Positions 12,801-23,700 of a stretch of 64,000 nt of DNA are shown in pieces. Each line of letters opens with the position of its first letter. Within the stretch, counting starts at the first letter, position 1. The notes under the pieces were generated by a model. The model was not told the DNA's origin and made no database searches. It saw only the letters and a program-made list of their open reading frames with translations. A program made the translations under genes and the position numbers. The stretch is from Undaria pinnatifida (lineage: Eukaryota > Sar > Phaeophyceae > Laminariales > Alariaceae). The stretch covers positions 11,444,120 to 11,508,119 of the forward strand of contig JABAKD010000002.1 in the NCBI GenBank assembly GCA_012845835.1, written 5' to 3'.

Positions 12801-15800
12801 TCATGATGACGGCAATGACAATCTAGCGCTTGCTCAAGCAGGAGCAAAGGCCTGGACCGAGTATTGAATGATTGCGCACCGCACCTATCCCCATGATTTT
12901 TGGGTTATTTGACACTTCGTTTCGAGCGAAGGTTTGAACGATCTGTTTCGTTTCGAGCGGAGGGTTGAAGCTCTCTTGTCTGCTTCTTTTCTTTGCACTC
13001 GCATTATATACCTGGTAGACACCAGGCGCACGTCATGTGTGCCGCATTTTATGTCGAGCGTACCTTCACCTCTGCAAACACCAACCTATTTGATACCTGA
13101 TACCAGGTGCCGACTTTTGCTACCAGACACCAAAAGCGTTCTCTTGCTTTTTTTTTCGTCTGGGCCAGACATGAACGTTCTCTCATATATTTTTTGCCTT
13201 GTGGACCTCACGCAAACGTTCTCACTTGTGTTCGTTGTTTTTTGACAATTGCAGCAAGTTTGCACTCTCCAAAAAGTGAACTTATTGTTATTTATACCAA
13301 CCTAACCTACCAAACAAACCCTTTCTCTTACGTTTTTTTTGTTTTTTTGGCCATCGCAGGAGGGGCCGCAAGGAGACAATTCCCGCAACATCAGCGTCGG
13401 TGTAAAAACTACCGACAGCCTCTCCACATCACCATCCCACCACGTCTCCCCGACCAAAGCAGCAGGAACCGGAACGGCAACAGTACCAGTCGGTGGTAGC
13501 GGGTGGACCAAACGAAAACCAACGAAAAAAAATGCTCGCAATTCTCCCACAAAGACACCGAAGAGCAACGCGGTCGGGGCCGCTACTGGGCGAGAGGGGG
13601 GGGCAGCGGACGCCCGCGCCATTGCGTGGGAGGCGGCGGCTGCGAAAGCAAAGGCGGCGACAGCGGCGGCGGCAGCGGCGGCGGCAGCGGTTGGGTCGGG
13701 AACGAAGCGTAACAGGAGCGAGAGCATCGGCAGCAATGTCAGCAGATCGGTGAGTTATTTTGGACGCGACCTTTTGTTTTTTTTGCTGCTGGGTTATCTG
13801 ATGCCTATTACAAGCGATTGGGAGTTCATATTGTTGACGGCGCCAGAAAATAGGGGCCCCGTTCAAGTTGCTTGAAGCATCCGCCGACTACCAGCGAACA
13901 CAAGTTGTCGGCAGTTATACAGTCATGCTGCTTCACGAGTTTCTGGTGACAGCTAAACTATCTTCAGACTGGCTCTTGCTGTTGGACTGTTTTCCAGGAA
14001 GCTTTTGTCATATGCTCGCGAGGGCAGGGTCGTCTCCCTATTGGAGGTGGGGGTTCCGTGTTCGTGTTCGTCGGAGGCGTTATTGTCCTTGGAGTACTGC
14101 TCTGCAGAATGGCGTGGTGAACCCATGATGGTATAATGCATTCGTACAGTTCGGAGTGGTACTGACTCGCTCCGCCCACGCCCTGTCTGCCTGCCTCCCT
14201 GCCTGCCCGTCCATGCCCTGCTGTGATAAAACTTGATGCAGGCAACCGGCCACGACTTGTCCATCTCTGGGTCTAATAAGGACTCCAGGCGTGCAGCAGG
14301 CGGAGAGTCTCAAGGCACAAGGATCAGCCCTACCTCAGTGTGCGATATTAAGTGAGACACGATACTCGTCTTAAACCTGTGTCGTGTCTTGGTTTGATAG
14401 GCTTTTGTCTTTGTATTGCGTTGCGTTGCCTTCCCTTGCCTTGCCTTGCCTTGTCTAACCTGTTGCCTTGTCTAACCTGTCCTGTTCTGTCTTGCCCTGT
14501 CTTGTCGCGTAAATAACATTGATTCCTCTCCGCTGTTTTGGTCTCCTTTCGCGTTCCACCGCCCCAAAGCAGCAGCTTCGTGTCATTCCACAACCAGAAA
14601 ACGGAGTGCACGGACGTGGCGATGCACCATTTGCCGCAACAGCTGGCCCCTTCGTGGTGCACCAAGCCGCAGGACAATTGGACGTCGTTGTCGGGATTAG
14701 ATGCGGCAGTCGACCCGGACGACGCAGGGCCGTTCCGCTGGTTTATTGACGAACGCTCCCTGTCCGCACCAGGTACATACCTCTGACTCCTGAGGGCCGC
14801 TCAGGCCGCTTCCTGACTATCGTTGGCCTACTGACTATTGCTGTAATACGTATGACACCAATCTCGAACACGACCCCTCCATGGAGGTTGTCCAATCCCT
14901 ATCTTGCCCTTTGCTTGTCGTTATCTTTTTCTCATGACTATTTCCTTGTTATCATCCTAGTTATCGTCCTCATCCTTGTCGTTGTGCCCCCTTGCCCTTG
15001 GCTTCCTGACCCTTCCTCCTTCCTCCCGCAGGTGCGTTTTTCCAGCCCCCTGTGGAGAACTGGAGCGGCAGCGACACGACCGATGCCTCGACAGCGGCCG
15101 GACTTAGTAGCGGTGGAGAGGGCCTCGAAGGAGACTACCTCACGGTCGTTCCTGACATCCCCTCCAGTACGGTAAGACCTAATCTGACAGATCAGATCAG
15201 ATCAGATATCATTTCATGATCTGCCTTTCAGGGCAGGTAAATAGATATCTGGTGTACGTATGAGCTGCAGGTCTAGATCATGTTGCGGTCGTTCCTGACA
15301 TCCCCTCCAGTACGGTAACGCCTCACCCTGGAATGATCCACGCATGGGATAGATCAGTGCCCAATTCATTGTTCATGTATTTCAGGGCAGATGCTGATAG
15401 ATCTCTGGTTTATATGTATTATGGGTGCAGGGTCTCGAAATAGGATCCGCATGGTCTTGTGTATGATGTATATGGTCTGCAGGGTCTATCGATGTTATTA
15501 CGCGGTATATGCATCATCGGCAGGGTCTCTATATATCATGTTCAGGTAGATAATATTGCCGGGTGCGAAGTGCAAGATCTGCATGACTTCCCGCCCCAGC
15601 ACGGCACGGCGCTTCGCGCTTGGTGCGAGCAATATCTGCCTGGTTGGTGAAAACCCGACGTGCTCCGTCCCGGCATAGTAGGGATGCGAGGGTCTTATGG
15701 CCATACGACTACGGCCATGCACAAACTGAGTACACCCCCCCCCCCCCTCAGCACGGCGAGACCTAATCCTGTATTGGATTGCCTCTGTTCTTCCACCGCC

Positions 15801-17647
15801 CTCCCCTCCGATGGTTTTACACACTGCGCCCATGCATCATAGTGGGACCCCCCCCCCCCCCCCCCGCCCCTCACGGCATTGCTCCATGTGCGCTTCCATT
15901 GCCGCCCCCCCTCAGATCATGGTGGACGCATCTCCCGGCGGCAACACTGGCTCCTCTGGCGCGAGCTGCAATGTCGGCCTGGACGTGACAGCCCACTGCT
16001 ACCCTGCCAAGCGGCGGTGAGCATCGGCTCCCTTGTGAATGCCTCCTGCGGGGAGGGGGGGGGGGGGGGGGAGGGGGTACTCATTTCATGCATAGCCGTA
16101 GTCGTACGACCATGGGAGATAGAGAGAGGGGGGTCTCGTGATTTAGCATGCTTTCATGTTTTACTTATTCGAGCGAAGCGAGTTTCTAATTCCCACCTGC
16201 GGTCCCCCCGTAATAGCGCTCTACTCGAAAAAAAAAGTTCGTGTGTTTGTACGCTTTAACTTGAATTTAGACTAGGTCACTAGAAAAATGAGTGCTGTGG
16301 TGGCGGACCACACGAAAAAAAAAAAACAGCACAGCGGGACACACGAGCACACAGAGCACACAAGCGACCGCCAACACGCACAGCGGTCGCACAGCAGTCA
16401 GCACCACACGCACAGCAGACAACACACGCAATTACAGAGCACGAGGGTAAGGTACACGGGCATGGGCGTCTTCAACGCCGCCTAAGGAAACGAATGATTT
16501 CCTCTTCTGCTGCAGATGCACGACCAATCAATTGCAAGTCAAACGTGGTGCCCCTCGCAATCACACGAACCAATGGCCCGTGGACGCACACGTCTGACGA
16601 CAGTTACATCTATCATCAATCAGCTGTCGCTCGTTTCAGCGACAGCTACTATATCTTAATTGAGTAGCATAATACTGCCAATTGAGCGGCATAATACTGC
16701 CAACTGGGCCGCATAATATTGCCAATTGAGCCGCACGACGTGATGAGCATGTCTGAGGGCTGATGTCGTACTGCTAATGGCATGGTATAAGTAGCATTCC
16801 TTTGGAAACCCTTGCTGTGTAAAAATATATAACAATATGTGAAATGCGAGGATTTCGTCAAGGCTCATCTTTGCGAGCTTTGCGTGTTGTTTGCATGTGT
16901 TACGTCTCGGGCTCGCAGGTGCATGGAGGCGCCGATTGCCACCATAGATTCCGAGAGACTGCGGTACTCGGCGGACGCTGCTTCTGCCTCGGATAGCGCC
17001 ATCGCGATCGAGGTTAACCGTCACGTTGAGGCGGATACAGACGGCCTTGACATCACCTCTGGTCTTTGGCTCGACCACCCGCAGGTTGGTTTGTTCACCT
17101 TGCATAGATCGGCGTGCTTTCTTTTCCAGGGCATGTCCCCACTTATTGGAACCAAAATGTCGAATAACTCTTGAGGTCTGGTGGTTCTTTTCGTCGTTCT
17201 CTTCGTATTAAACCGGACGGCCTTGAAGATCTCAACCCAACCCCAACCCACCTCAAACCCAAACCCACCCCCAAACCTAGTTCAACCCAACCCCAACCCA
17301 CCCCCGACGCCAACCCAACCGCAACCGACCCCGACCACCGACCCGAACCCACCCCCACCCCCAACTCACCCCCACGCATCCCCAACCCAAACAGCCTAAT
17401 CTACTCCAACCCAACCCACCTCCCACCTCAACCCAACCCCAACTCACCGCCGTCCACAACCCACCCCGTTGTTTCTTTCTTGTATGCACATCAGGAGGCG
17501 TCGGCATTGATGTGTGGCCTGGGCCTTACCGCACCGTCCGTTGTCGGGCCGGGTGCATCCTTGTCGCTCCCGTCTCTAGATGAGGATGAGGTGCTTGGTT
17601 TCCTCGCTTGCGAAGAGAACAGGGTGGCCGGAACCATCGGATTGTGA
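1937..17647 (+). CDS. SHAQKYF-type single-repeat MYB protein gene (5' end missing)
   Basis: Likely nuclear DNA-binding transcription regulator of the single-MYB-repeat (SHAQKYF, MYB-related) class. Exons seen: 1,937-2,048; 7,728-7,853; 12,320 to about 12,509; 13,360-13,749; about 14,573-14,772; 15,032-15,171; 15,916-16,016; 16,919-17,084; 17,495-17,647. The first two encode one MYB repeat, from RWTSDEHRLFLKGLELHGKG to THAQKYFQKL, the THAQKYF form of the SHAQKYF signature. The rest is low-complexity acidic, Ser-rich and Ala-rich sequence as in activation regions, ending in TIGL and TGA. Seven splice joins keep phase. Two do not resolve: the exon 3 donor, which lies in a run of 14 G, and the exon 4 to exon 5 join, whose phase mismatch implies one undetected exon. 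The start codon and N-terminus were not found. Family assignment is firm from the motif; target genes are unknown. Confidence 0.85.
4911..5041. mobile_element. Small palindromic element
   Basis: AAGATGTCGGTTGACGG at the left is inverted as CCGTCAACCCACATCTTT at the right, with nested GACGGTC/CCGTCAAGG inverted pieces. About 130 bases, noncoding. Confidence 0.6.
5459..5769 (-). mobile_element. tRNA-derived SINE copy
   Basis: Minus strand begins GTCGCCCCGGTGGCGTATCA with an A-box-like TGGCGTATCAGG, then a B-box-like GAGTTCGAGCCCC about 50 bases on, an unrelated body and an A-rich tail. This is the layout of a tRNA-derived SINE. Confidence 0.7.
6004..6163 (+). mobile_element. A-tailed retroposon copy with 13-bp target duplication
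   Basis: Body TGGGACCCGAAGGGTGCGCC to CATCCGCTGGAGGATGG, then a long A tract. ACTCATGGGATTC occurs immediately before (5,991-6,003) and after (6,163-6,175) the element: a target-site duplication typical of LINE-mobilised SINEs. Confidence 0.75.
6358..6600. repeat. Dispersed 240-bp repeat, copy 1
   Basis: CACCCTGTTGAACCT and GTCGCCGACCTATATCCTTA blocks match 11,597-11,842 in the same orientation. Both copies are in MYB introns; nature unknown. Confidence 0.7.
7728..7853 (+). CDS. MYB gene exon: THAQKYF recognition-helix end
   Basis: The acceptor is aacaagcag|C. One base completes Arg from the previous exon, then come THAQKYFQKLTKAQ and a Ser/Thr-rich tail to TVA. The donor is GCTAG|gtcagc, leaving two bases. 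The intron before it is 5.7 kb and interrupts the DNA-recognition helix. A copy of its last 60 or so bases lies at 8,265-8,340. Confidence 0.85.
8265..8340 (+). repeat. Echo of the second MYB exon tail
   Basis: GCTACCCTGATGAGCACC and following bases match the tail of exon 7,728-7,853, through the splice junction. The donor AG|GTCAGCT has become AG|TTCAGCT. A TAGCTATCCC minisatellite follows to about 8,475. Confidence 0.75.
9695..9960. repeat. ATT trinucleotide array
   Basis: Nearly uninterrupted TTA units with a GTTATT interruption at about 9,782-9,805. The poly-Leu, poly-Ile and poly-Asn frames here are artefacts of the repeat. Confidence 0.9.
9983..10229. mobile_element. MITE, family with GACGCGTGCTACGAT ends
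   Basis: Left end GACGCGTGCTACGATTGAGG; right end inverted as AACGCGTGTTACGATAAG. About 247 bases, noncoding, inserted between a TTA repeat and a SINE. Confidence 0.7.
10229..10506 (-). mobile_element. tRNA-derived SINE copy
   Basis: Same family as the 5,459 copy: head with TGGCGTGTCAGG and GAGTTCGAGTCCC, same body, short A tail abutting the MITE end at 10,229. Confidence 0.7.
11597..11842. repeat. Dispersed 240-bp repeat, copy 2
   Basis: Second direct copy, 5.2 kb from the first, with small indels. Preceded by a C-rich tract. Confidence 0.7.
12320..12509 (+). CDS. MYB gene exon: acidic Ser/Asp-rich segment
   Basis: The acceptor atgtttcag|G adds one base to complete Arg. The frame then reads NDDDSDDTSGDTSCDDSKS and continues Ser/Asp-rich to EASSDEEGGGG. 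The 3' boundary is unresolved because the frame enters 14 consecutive G and hits TAA at 12,522-12,524. A GC donor at 12,510 would match the phase of the next exon; so would a one-base shorter G run with a GT donor at 12,525. A homopolymer length error is possible. Confidence 0.65.
12707..12851 (+). other. 145-base near-perfect hairpin in a MYB intron
   Basis: GCCTTTGCTCCTACTTGAGC at the left is inverted at the right (GCTCAAGCAGGAGCAAAGGC), continuing through TAGATTGTCATTGCCGTCAT/ATGACGGCAATGACAATCTA to an inner GCAACATGGCCCGA/TCGGGCGATGTTGC and a loop of about 9 bases. Arms are about 68 bases. It could be a precursor hairpin or a young palindromic element. Confidence 0.75.
13360..13749 (+). 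CDS. MYB gene exon: Thr/Ser/Ala-rich segment
   Basis: The acceptor is ccatcgcag|GAG (phase 0) and the donor is AGATCG|gtgagt (phase 0), 130 codons. It encodes basic and low-complexity sequence with a poly-Ala tract (KAKAATAAAAAAAAAVGSG) from a GCG/GCA repeat, then TKRNRSESIGSNVSRS. Likely disordered. The donor is a near-perfect consensus, so the phase mismatch with the following known exon suggests a missed exon between 13,750 and 14,570. Confidence 0.7.
14573..14772 (+). CDS. MYB gene exon: acidic segment ending SLSAPG
   Basis: The frame is fixed by its 3' join: GCACCAG|gtacat plus the next exon's GT completes Gly. The reading includes DNWTSLSGLDAAVDPDDAGP and FRWFIDERSLSAP. The acceptor is one of two overlapping AG sites in ccaaagcagcag, so the start is uncertain by three bases. 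Confidence 0.65.
15032..15171 (+). CDS. MYB gene exon: GAFFQPPVENW to DIPSST
   Basis: Acceptor cctcccgcag|GT and donor AGTACG|gtaaga. Reads AFFQPPVENWSGSDTTDAST and on to VVPDIPSST. The phases match both neighbours. The last 32 bases and the donor are repeated at 15,283-15,322. Confidence 0.8.
15283..15322 (+). repeat. Echo of a MYB exon tail with intact donor
   Basis: GGTCGTTCCTGACATCCCCT through CCAGTACG|gtaacg repeats the end of exon 15,032-15,171. The GT donor is retained, 147 bases downstream of the real one. Confidence 0.75.
15916..16016 (+). CDS. MYB gene exon: IMVDASPGG segment
   Basis: Acceptor cccccctcag|ATC after a long pyrimidine stretch, donor AAGCGGCG|gtgagc. Reads IMVDASPGGNTGSSGASCNV and on to CYPAKR. 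It starts in phase 0 and leaves two bases that complete Arg with the next exon. Confidence 0.75.
16919..17084 (+). CDS. MYB gene exon: RCMEAPIATIDSE segment
   Basis: Acceptor gggctcgcag|G, donor CACCCGCAG|gttggt. Encodes CMEAPIATIDSERLRYSADA and on to LDITSGLWLDHPQ, acidic with spaced hydrophobics. Both phases match the neighbouring exons. Confidence 0.8.
17217..17465. repeat. CCCAACC-type array in the last MYB intron
   Basis: Imperfect CCCCAACCCA units fill most of the last intron. The complementary strand is GGTTGGG-rich and could form G-quadruplexes. It also supplies an unusually long C/A-rich tract ahead of the last acceptor. Confidence 0.8.
17495..17647 (+). CDS. MYB gene last exon with stop codon
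   Basis: Acceptor gcacatcag|GAG, phase 0, 50 codons then TGA at 17,645-17,647. Reads EASALMCGLGLTAPSVVGPG and on to LDEDEVLGFLACEENRVAGT, an acidic, hydrophobic C-terminus. The preceding intron is mostly CCCAACC-type repeat. Confidence 0.8.
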   Translation, partial: EASALMCGLGLTAPSVVGPGASLSLPSLDEDEVLGFLACEENRVAGTIGL

Positions 17648-20600
17648 TTATTGGAATTGAAAATGAACGCGGGGGCGATGTGATAGTTACCCGGGGGAGA
17701 GTAATAGCTACCCGGGGGGGGTGTGACAGCCACCCCGGGGGGGTGTGATAGCTACGCGAGGGGGGATGATCGATCCGGGCGGAGGGTGATAGGAGGCGAG
17801 TTGTTGGGTGAATATTGAAGCCCACCAAAGCCATCCGGGGGGGGATCCGGGGGTTGTGATACCGTATGAACACGCATGATAATAGCACACCCCCTCGGAA
17901 AGAGTTTTCCAGCTGAGTCTTCTCCGCAACGGGGATATAGTGCAAACCCTAAGCGAGGCGTGTCTATGCCAAGGTCTTGACGAGATATTCGGCAAATATC
18001 TTCAAAACGCCTTTTGTAAGGATCTTGCCGAAATCTTTCGAAAACCACCGTTTTCGTTATGTGTGCTGTGCGTGCCTCCTTGTGTTAGAGAGGCTCGGAA
18101 ACCCGTGCCCAGGCGGTGTTGTCTTGCGTGCTTATACGGTATGGTAGGCGGAGGGAGTGGGTGTGTGGGTGGGGTAGGGTTTTGTCCACTCGACGAATCC
18201 TTGGTAGGTACTCATAACTCCCCTTCCCTCCCCATGGCGTGCCATGGTTATGAAAAATACAAGCTTGCGCACTGCAACATAACGCCTAATGTTTTGTTTG
18301 TTGTTTTGGGGTATTTCGGTTTCTTGCCAGGGGTTTAGGCGAGCAGATGGAGCGCGATTTTTTTTACGCCTGAGAGGGGAGGGAGGGGGGGATGAGCATA
18401 TGCCGATTTGGCGAGAAACTTTGAGCCGAACTGAACTCATCCTATCCGTGTGGACAAAATAGCAACGTACTCGGTGCCTTTTTTTTTGTGTGCGCTTGGG
18501 TGGAATTGTGACGAGTATTGTGCGGTTGTTGCGTTCGCCGTTCCGCGCGCCCAGGTCATTTTTTTCTGGCGAGAAAAGTAGAACCGTTTTTTTTTGCTTT
18601 TCGGCATTTTTTTTTTTTCGGCTTTGGTATGGGTACGGTACGTATGGCCAAAAAAGTCGGCTTTTGTATACGAAAAACCATGGGGGGGGAAGAGTTGTAT
18701 ATTTCGTTACGCACGGCAACACTGCGTAGCGTGACATGGTACATGGTATGGTTCGGTATGGTGTGGTATGGTATGATATGGCATGGTATGGCACCGCATG
18801 AAGCAATATACGCATGTAAATCCTGCCTCGAGATCAGTGACGGCAAGTGATAGTCAAGTACCATATTTGCCTCGAAAACAGTTATCCATGCTGAAGTCAC
18901 GTATCAGGTACCGCATATATGCCTTCAACACGGTTGTTCTTGCCTTGTGCCCGTTAGCATTCGGCACATAGCAGGGAAGAAATAGGTTGCTTTTGACAAA
19001 AACAGGCCAAAAATTCGTGAGCGCCCGGGCGAGAAAAGTAGCGGAATTTGCGGTATAAATATATATATATATATATTGGTACAGTAGTAGTTTCCTCCCC
19101 TAGAGGTGTCCATTTTTTTTTAGACGTGTTGCTGGACCTTTCGTAGAGATGTGGCGGCGGGGCGGGGCGGGAGAGAGGAGAGGCGGGTCTCCCGGTTTTT
19201 TTTCTTGGTTTTGCCCACCCATTACTACCACTACTACTGCCGTTTGTCTGAATGATTCCTTGGAAGATAGGTTACGAATCGCAAAAGAGAGCGGTATTTT
19301 TTTTAGAGACTTGTGTTGCGCCTTGAGTTCAGGTCTAACACGACACTTGCTAGCCGCATTTTCGTAAATATTTTTTCCCATTTTTTTTTTTCTGTGTCTA
19401 CATTGGGTTTCGAGTGCTGTGGCGTTTTCTCGCGTTAAGCGAGAGAACGACGCGATTACGGCGGGATGTTGGGGGTGGTCCATGTGAGGGAAGCGTTTTT
19501 CCTATCGCCGTGGTATAATATGCCTTCCCCCCTATATCAGCTATAGCCGTGTATACGTACACGCACCCCCCCTCGTACCACTGTTTATGAATTGAAGAGG
19601 TGCGAGAAGCAGAGATGAGAATTATCCGGGACCAAAATATGGGACGGACTCTTACCTGAGCCAACCTCGGGACTGGTAATTATCCGGACCAAAATGTGAA
19701 ACGATCCGGGCCAAATAAGGGACTGCTGTCGTTTGTTTCTGGACCTCTTCTTCTTGCTCTTTTTTCCTTGTTGTATACGTTTTTTTTTGCGGCAAGCCAA
19801 GCCGCCAGCCAGCCTTGCGGGGCGATTTTTTTTGCGGTCAACCAGGCTAACCGCCTGCCTTGCACGGTGAATGAAACGCGCGATGCCGAGCTTAACTTGG
19901 GGCTGAGGGCACGCGTTGCTAGCTTGGACAAAACAGTTGTTGCGTACGAAGCACGCACACCGGCAACTCTACTTGATGGGAAGAACCACCCCTAGATGAC
20001 GAGTTGGGAGGGGTAAACGGTGGTTTTTTCTCAGGGTTTTCACTGGTCGTGACCCGTCCCGCGGGTAAGGTCAGGAGGTTTCCTAAATCTCGCGGGGCGA
20101 GTCGGGTCGGGGGGTCGGGTCAGGAGGTGTTCGAAATATCAAGTGTCGGATGAAGAGGTGTTCGGATTTCACGGGTCGGCTTGGCTCGGGCCAGGTGACC
20201 CGACCTGACCCGCGAGAAATGACCCGACCCATTGAAAAGCCCTACCTTTTTTTACCCGAGACCGCGTGAAGTGTGTTTTTTTTTTCCGGAGCCGGTGTAA
20301 AAGGTGATTTTTTACACGGGCGTTGGGTGTGGGTTGAGGTGAGGTGATTTTTTATATCCCAGCCTGTGTCATATGAGATAGGGCAAGGTGATTTGAAACC
20401 GTACCATTGCCATATGAATCCGCTAGGGCTCGGGTGTGTCTCGTGCCTGCATAGATAGGAGAACGACTGAGAATGGATGAGAGGGACGTACGTGTTTCGG
20501 ACCTTACCAAAATTCGCTTTGGGACGGTGCGGGGCGCGGGTTGGGGCGGGGAGAGTAAGCGGTGGGATCATTTTGGCGCGCACCGAAGGATGCAAGCGAG

Positions 20601-22440
20601 CGAGGGCATCGAATCGAAAACACTGGACGCGAGCCAGGAGGACGAAAGAAGCTTCGCAGATAAATGCTGTTAGATGCTGCAGGAGGTGCCGGGCTGGGCT
20701 GCCGCGACGTTTGTCCATATTTTTTATCACATGAAGACGAGTCCGGCACCGCACGCTCTCCTGACGTGGGTTGTTTATTGACTTGACTGACGGGGTTGGC
20801 GCCCTTGAAATAACGCCGCTGATGGAGCCCACTGGAAACCCCGGGGTTGGGGTTAGGATTTGCCCTGGGAGGAAAAACCGCAGATTGACTCCGTTGGGAA
20901 CCCCGGGGAGAAGTTTAGCATTTGCCCTAGAAGGAAACTCTGCGCTGGGAACCCCGAGGCATTGAGTTGGTGGGTGATGGCGCCCTGGATTTGTACGGGA
21001 GGGGGATGGGGCGCGGGGTGCCTGAGAAGGGTTTAGTTTTTGGTCGCTTCATGGGAATAAAGCGGCAACAGGCAGTCGCAGTAGTAGTGTGTAGGAGGAA
21101 AGCCGCATACACACCAGGTTCATACATACGCGGGGTACGCAGCATGCATGCAACGTGGTATGTATGCATGTGAAACTCGCAAAAAGAAAAAAATTGGCGA
21201 AGCCAGGAAGAACAAGCGACCACTAGATTGGGCGCCGAAAAAATCGTGGGGGAAAAACACGTTTTAATGACGATATTTTTTTCGGCGTGTTAGTCTTGCT
21301 TTATGGTGAAAACGTAGCTTAGTGTCGGTCGGTGTTGTAGGGATTTTAATTACTCGTCATTTGGTTGAGATATTGAGGATTGAGGTGTGTGCGATATTGA
21401 GAATTGCGTGGTTGAAACGGGGGGTACGTCAGCCCCAAACAATAGCAAGGTTTATCTCGTGAAAACAAAACGAGGTTGTGTGCGGTGCGTGTTTTTCTAC
21501 AATGTGTAGACATCTTGGGAGGCGGGAGGGGAGCGTGGACGTGAGGGCTTTTTGTTTGCTCGCCCAGAATTTGTTTGTAGACGGGAAAACGATGGCAAGC
21601 AAAAGGGCTGTTGTTAGCACCGGAACGTTGGTTGCGGTTTTAGTTGTTGGGAATTTTCCGGGAATTTTCCGATGTCGTTCGTGGCCCTACTGGTTGGTGC
21701 GCCTGGCGTTGCCTCTTGATTGCTCTCGATAATAATCATAGCGACGGAACCAAACAAAACGAAACCAAACGGTAAAATATTAGTAGAAGCCCTCCCCGAG
21801 TGCGAGCATTACAGAGGGGGGTGGATGGTGTGCATTGAAAATGTTGGTCGATTTGACTGGCTCGACTGCCTTGTGGAGCGCGAGCTTTTCTTGGGGTGGT
21901 CGGCGGGTTTTGCGTGGAGTGGCTGCGTTTTCTTTTCGAGGCTTGGTTGGGCTCAAACTCAACTTACTGCGTTCAAAAGTTTGAAAATCATAGTGAAGAA
22001 AGGGGCGCAAGAACAAACGGTCTATCATACTATTACAGTTGTTGGGGAGGGGAGAAACACACATACTGCAGTATGATAGTCCGTTCTAAACAACTCTTTG
22101 TATTTTTTATACCTATGTTTTCACTATTTTATCTGGGCTTGTTATTGTAGTCTGGCTTGTCTGGCGAGAAGCGCTATTTTGGATTTTTTTGTGTCTTTTT
22201 GATGGCGGTGTCGTACTTGGCGTTCGTTCTTTCATGCAGAGGTTTACTGTTTATTTTTCGTGTTCGGGGATGCACGAGTTGGTATGTATTGTGCTTGCGA
22301 AGAAGTTGTAACAAAGAGGTATAAATATATATGGTGATGGTGATGCGAATATACAGTCTCTTAGAGCAACGGGCTCTACGTACTATAATTATATACTGGT
22401 GTGTTACATACCCAAGGGTGATGATTAACCATTGAGCTCT
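17648..22440. other. Gene-poor stretch rich in T and G runs
   Basis: No exon could be supported. It holds a GTGATAGCTACCCGGGGG minisatellite (17,678-17,775), a GGTAT-type repeat (18,737-18,790), many T8-T11 runs, a GGGTCGGGTC inverted-repeat block (20,040-20,240) and three 70-base units around GGGAACCCCGGGG (20,825-20,960). Part may be the 3' untranslated region of the MYB gene. Confidence 0.5.
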
Positions 22441-23211
22441 TAGCATGATTTATCTACAGTGGACAGATTATGTCTTCTTGATATCAAGAATAGCATGCTA
22501 TTCTAGCTGCGTGCGACACGCATCTACAGATTCGCAAAATATATGCATCTACATCGTGTATATCTTCTTGCGGATTGGAAGGTGTCAGGCTACCCCCTGC
22601 AGCACTCACAAATCCATGTTGTCGCCCACGCTCCGAAATGTCACGACATCCCCTTGTTTTCTACCAAGCCACGCTGTCGCCCACGTTGCCAAATGACAGG
22701 TCAACTCCTCGCATTCTTCAAAGCCACGCTGTCGTCTGCTTTGCTGCATGGGCAGGGCGTTTCTTCACGTTGTAAGCTGTTGGCGTAAAGTCCACCTCAG
22801 CTTTTCTGACGAGAACCAAAACGTGGGCACCTTGCCCTATCCGATCTTCTAGAGGGAGGGGTCCCGTCCACCCATGTATGCCCGTTGGGGGGGGGCGTGG
22901 TTCTTCTCGAGGCCCATCGCATAAGGGGATCCATATCCCACCCACTACGGATTTCAGGATAGCTGTATACGCGCCACCTGACCAATAATCCCACTGTCTG
23001 GGCACATCACAGCTAACATTTTACAGTTGGTTGCTTTTGTGGTATATAGATACTTCGAATTATGTATTCATATGCATCGCTGATTGAGATTGCTGTTTCA
23101 AAGGCTTGCTTCGGGTGTGTAGTAACTGGCCAAACTTTTAGCAGTACACGATACCACACGGGTGGACGGGACCCCCCGCCCGTTTCGTGGACATGATAAG
23201 AGAGTGGGAAA

Positions 23212-23445
23212 AAGACGTGTGCTACGATGGAGGTAGCACTTTTGGTCTGAAGTGTTTTCTGAATGACGGGACACTCACTTCTTGACCCAAAATCGTCGAA
23301 ATTTTGCCATTTTTTTGCGCGAGTTTCGTTGCATACCTAGGCGATGGGCTTTTTCATCGGCGGGAAGAAGCTTTAGTTTTTCTCCGAAAAAAATTGGGAG
23401 CGTGGTCTAAAGCTCCTCAGAGCCACCAACCATCCCGCGGTAGGA
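23212..23445. mobile_element. MITE copy, inverted orientation
   Basis: Starts GTGTGCTACGATGGAGGTAG and contains the reversed GAATGACGGG and TTGACCCAAAATCGT blocks of the family. The right end is decayed. Confidence 0.55.
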
Positions 23446-23700
23446 GTGCAGCAGATTTTAAGAATTTTCTGGACTCCTAACATGTGGAGAGCTCAACATC
23501 AACATCAACATCATCCATCACCCATCATCATCGCCCGAAACACGACTTCGAGGGCATCTGTTCGTGCAACCCGACCAAGCTCCTATTCCTTACTCCTAAA
23601 GCAAATTAATTTTACTCGCAAAATTATGAGACTACTCGTTAGTTCCTCGCTTGAGGAGCTCAACCGGAACATTACCAGGAAAATTACCTGGAACATTACC
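23446..23700. repeat. Dispersed repeat, copy 1
   Basis: GCAGCAGATTTTAAGAATTT through GCTTGAGGAGCTCAACCG matches 30,500-30,710. A 16-base ACATTACCAGGA repeat follows. Confidence 0.65.

Noticed and set aside
18132-18815. 227-codon minus-strand open frame, the longest in the window
   Set aside because: It crosses T-run and GGTAT repeat sequence, has repetitive composition, no recognisable domain and no splice or neighbour support.
20242-20832. 196-codon minus-strand open frame
   Set aside because: No domain, start context, splice sites or coding bias seen; both strands are similarly open.
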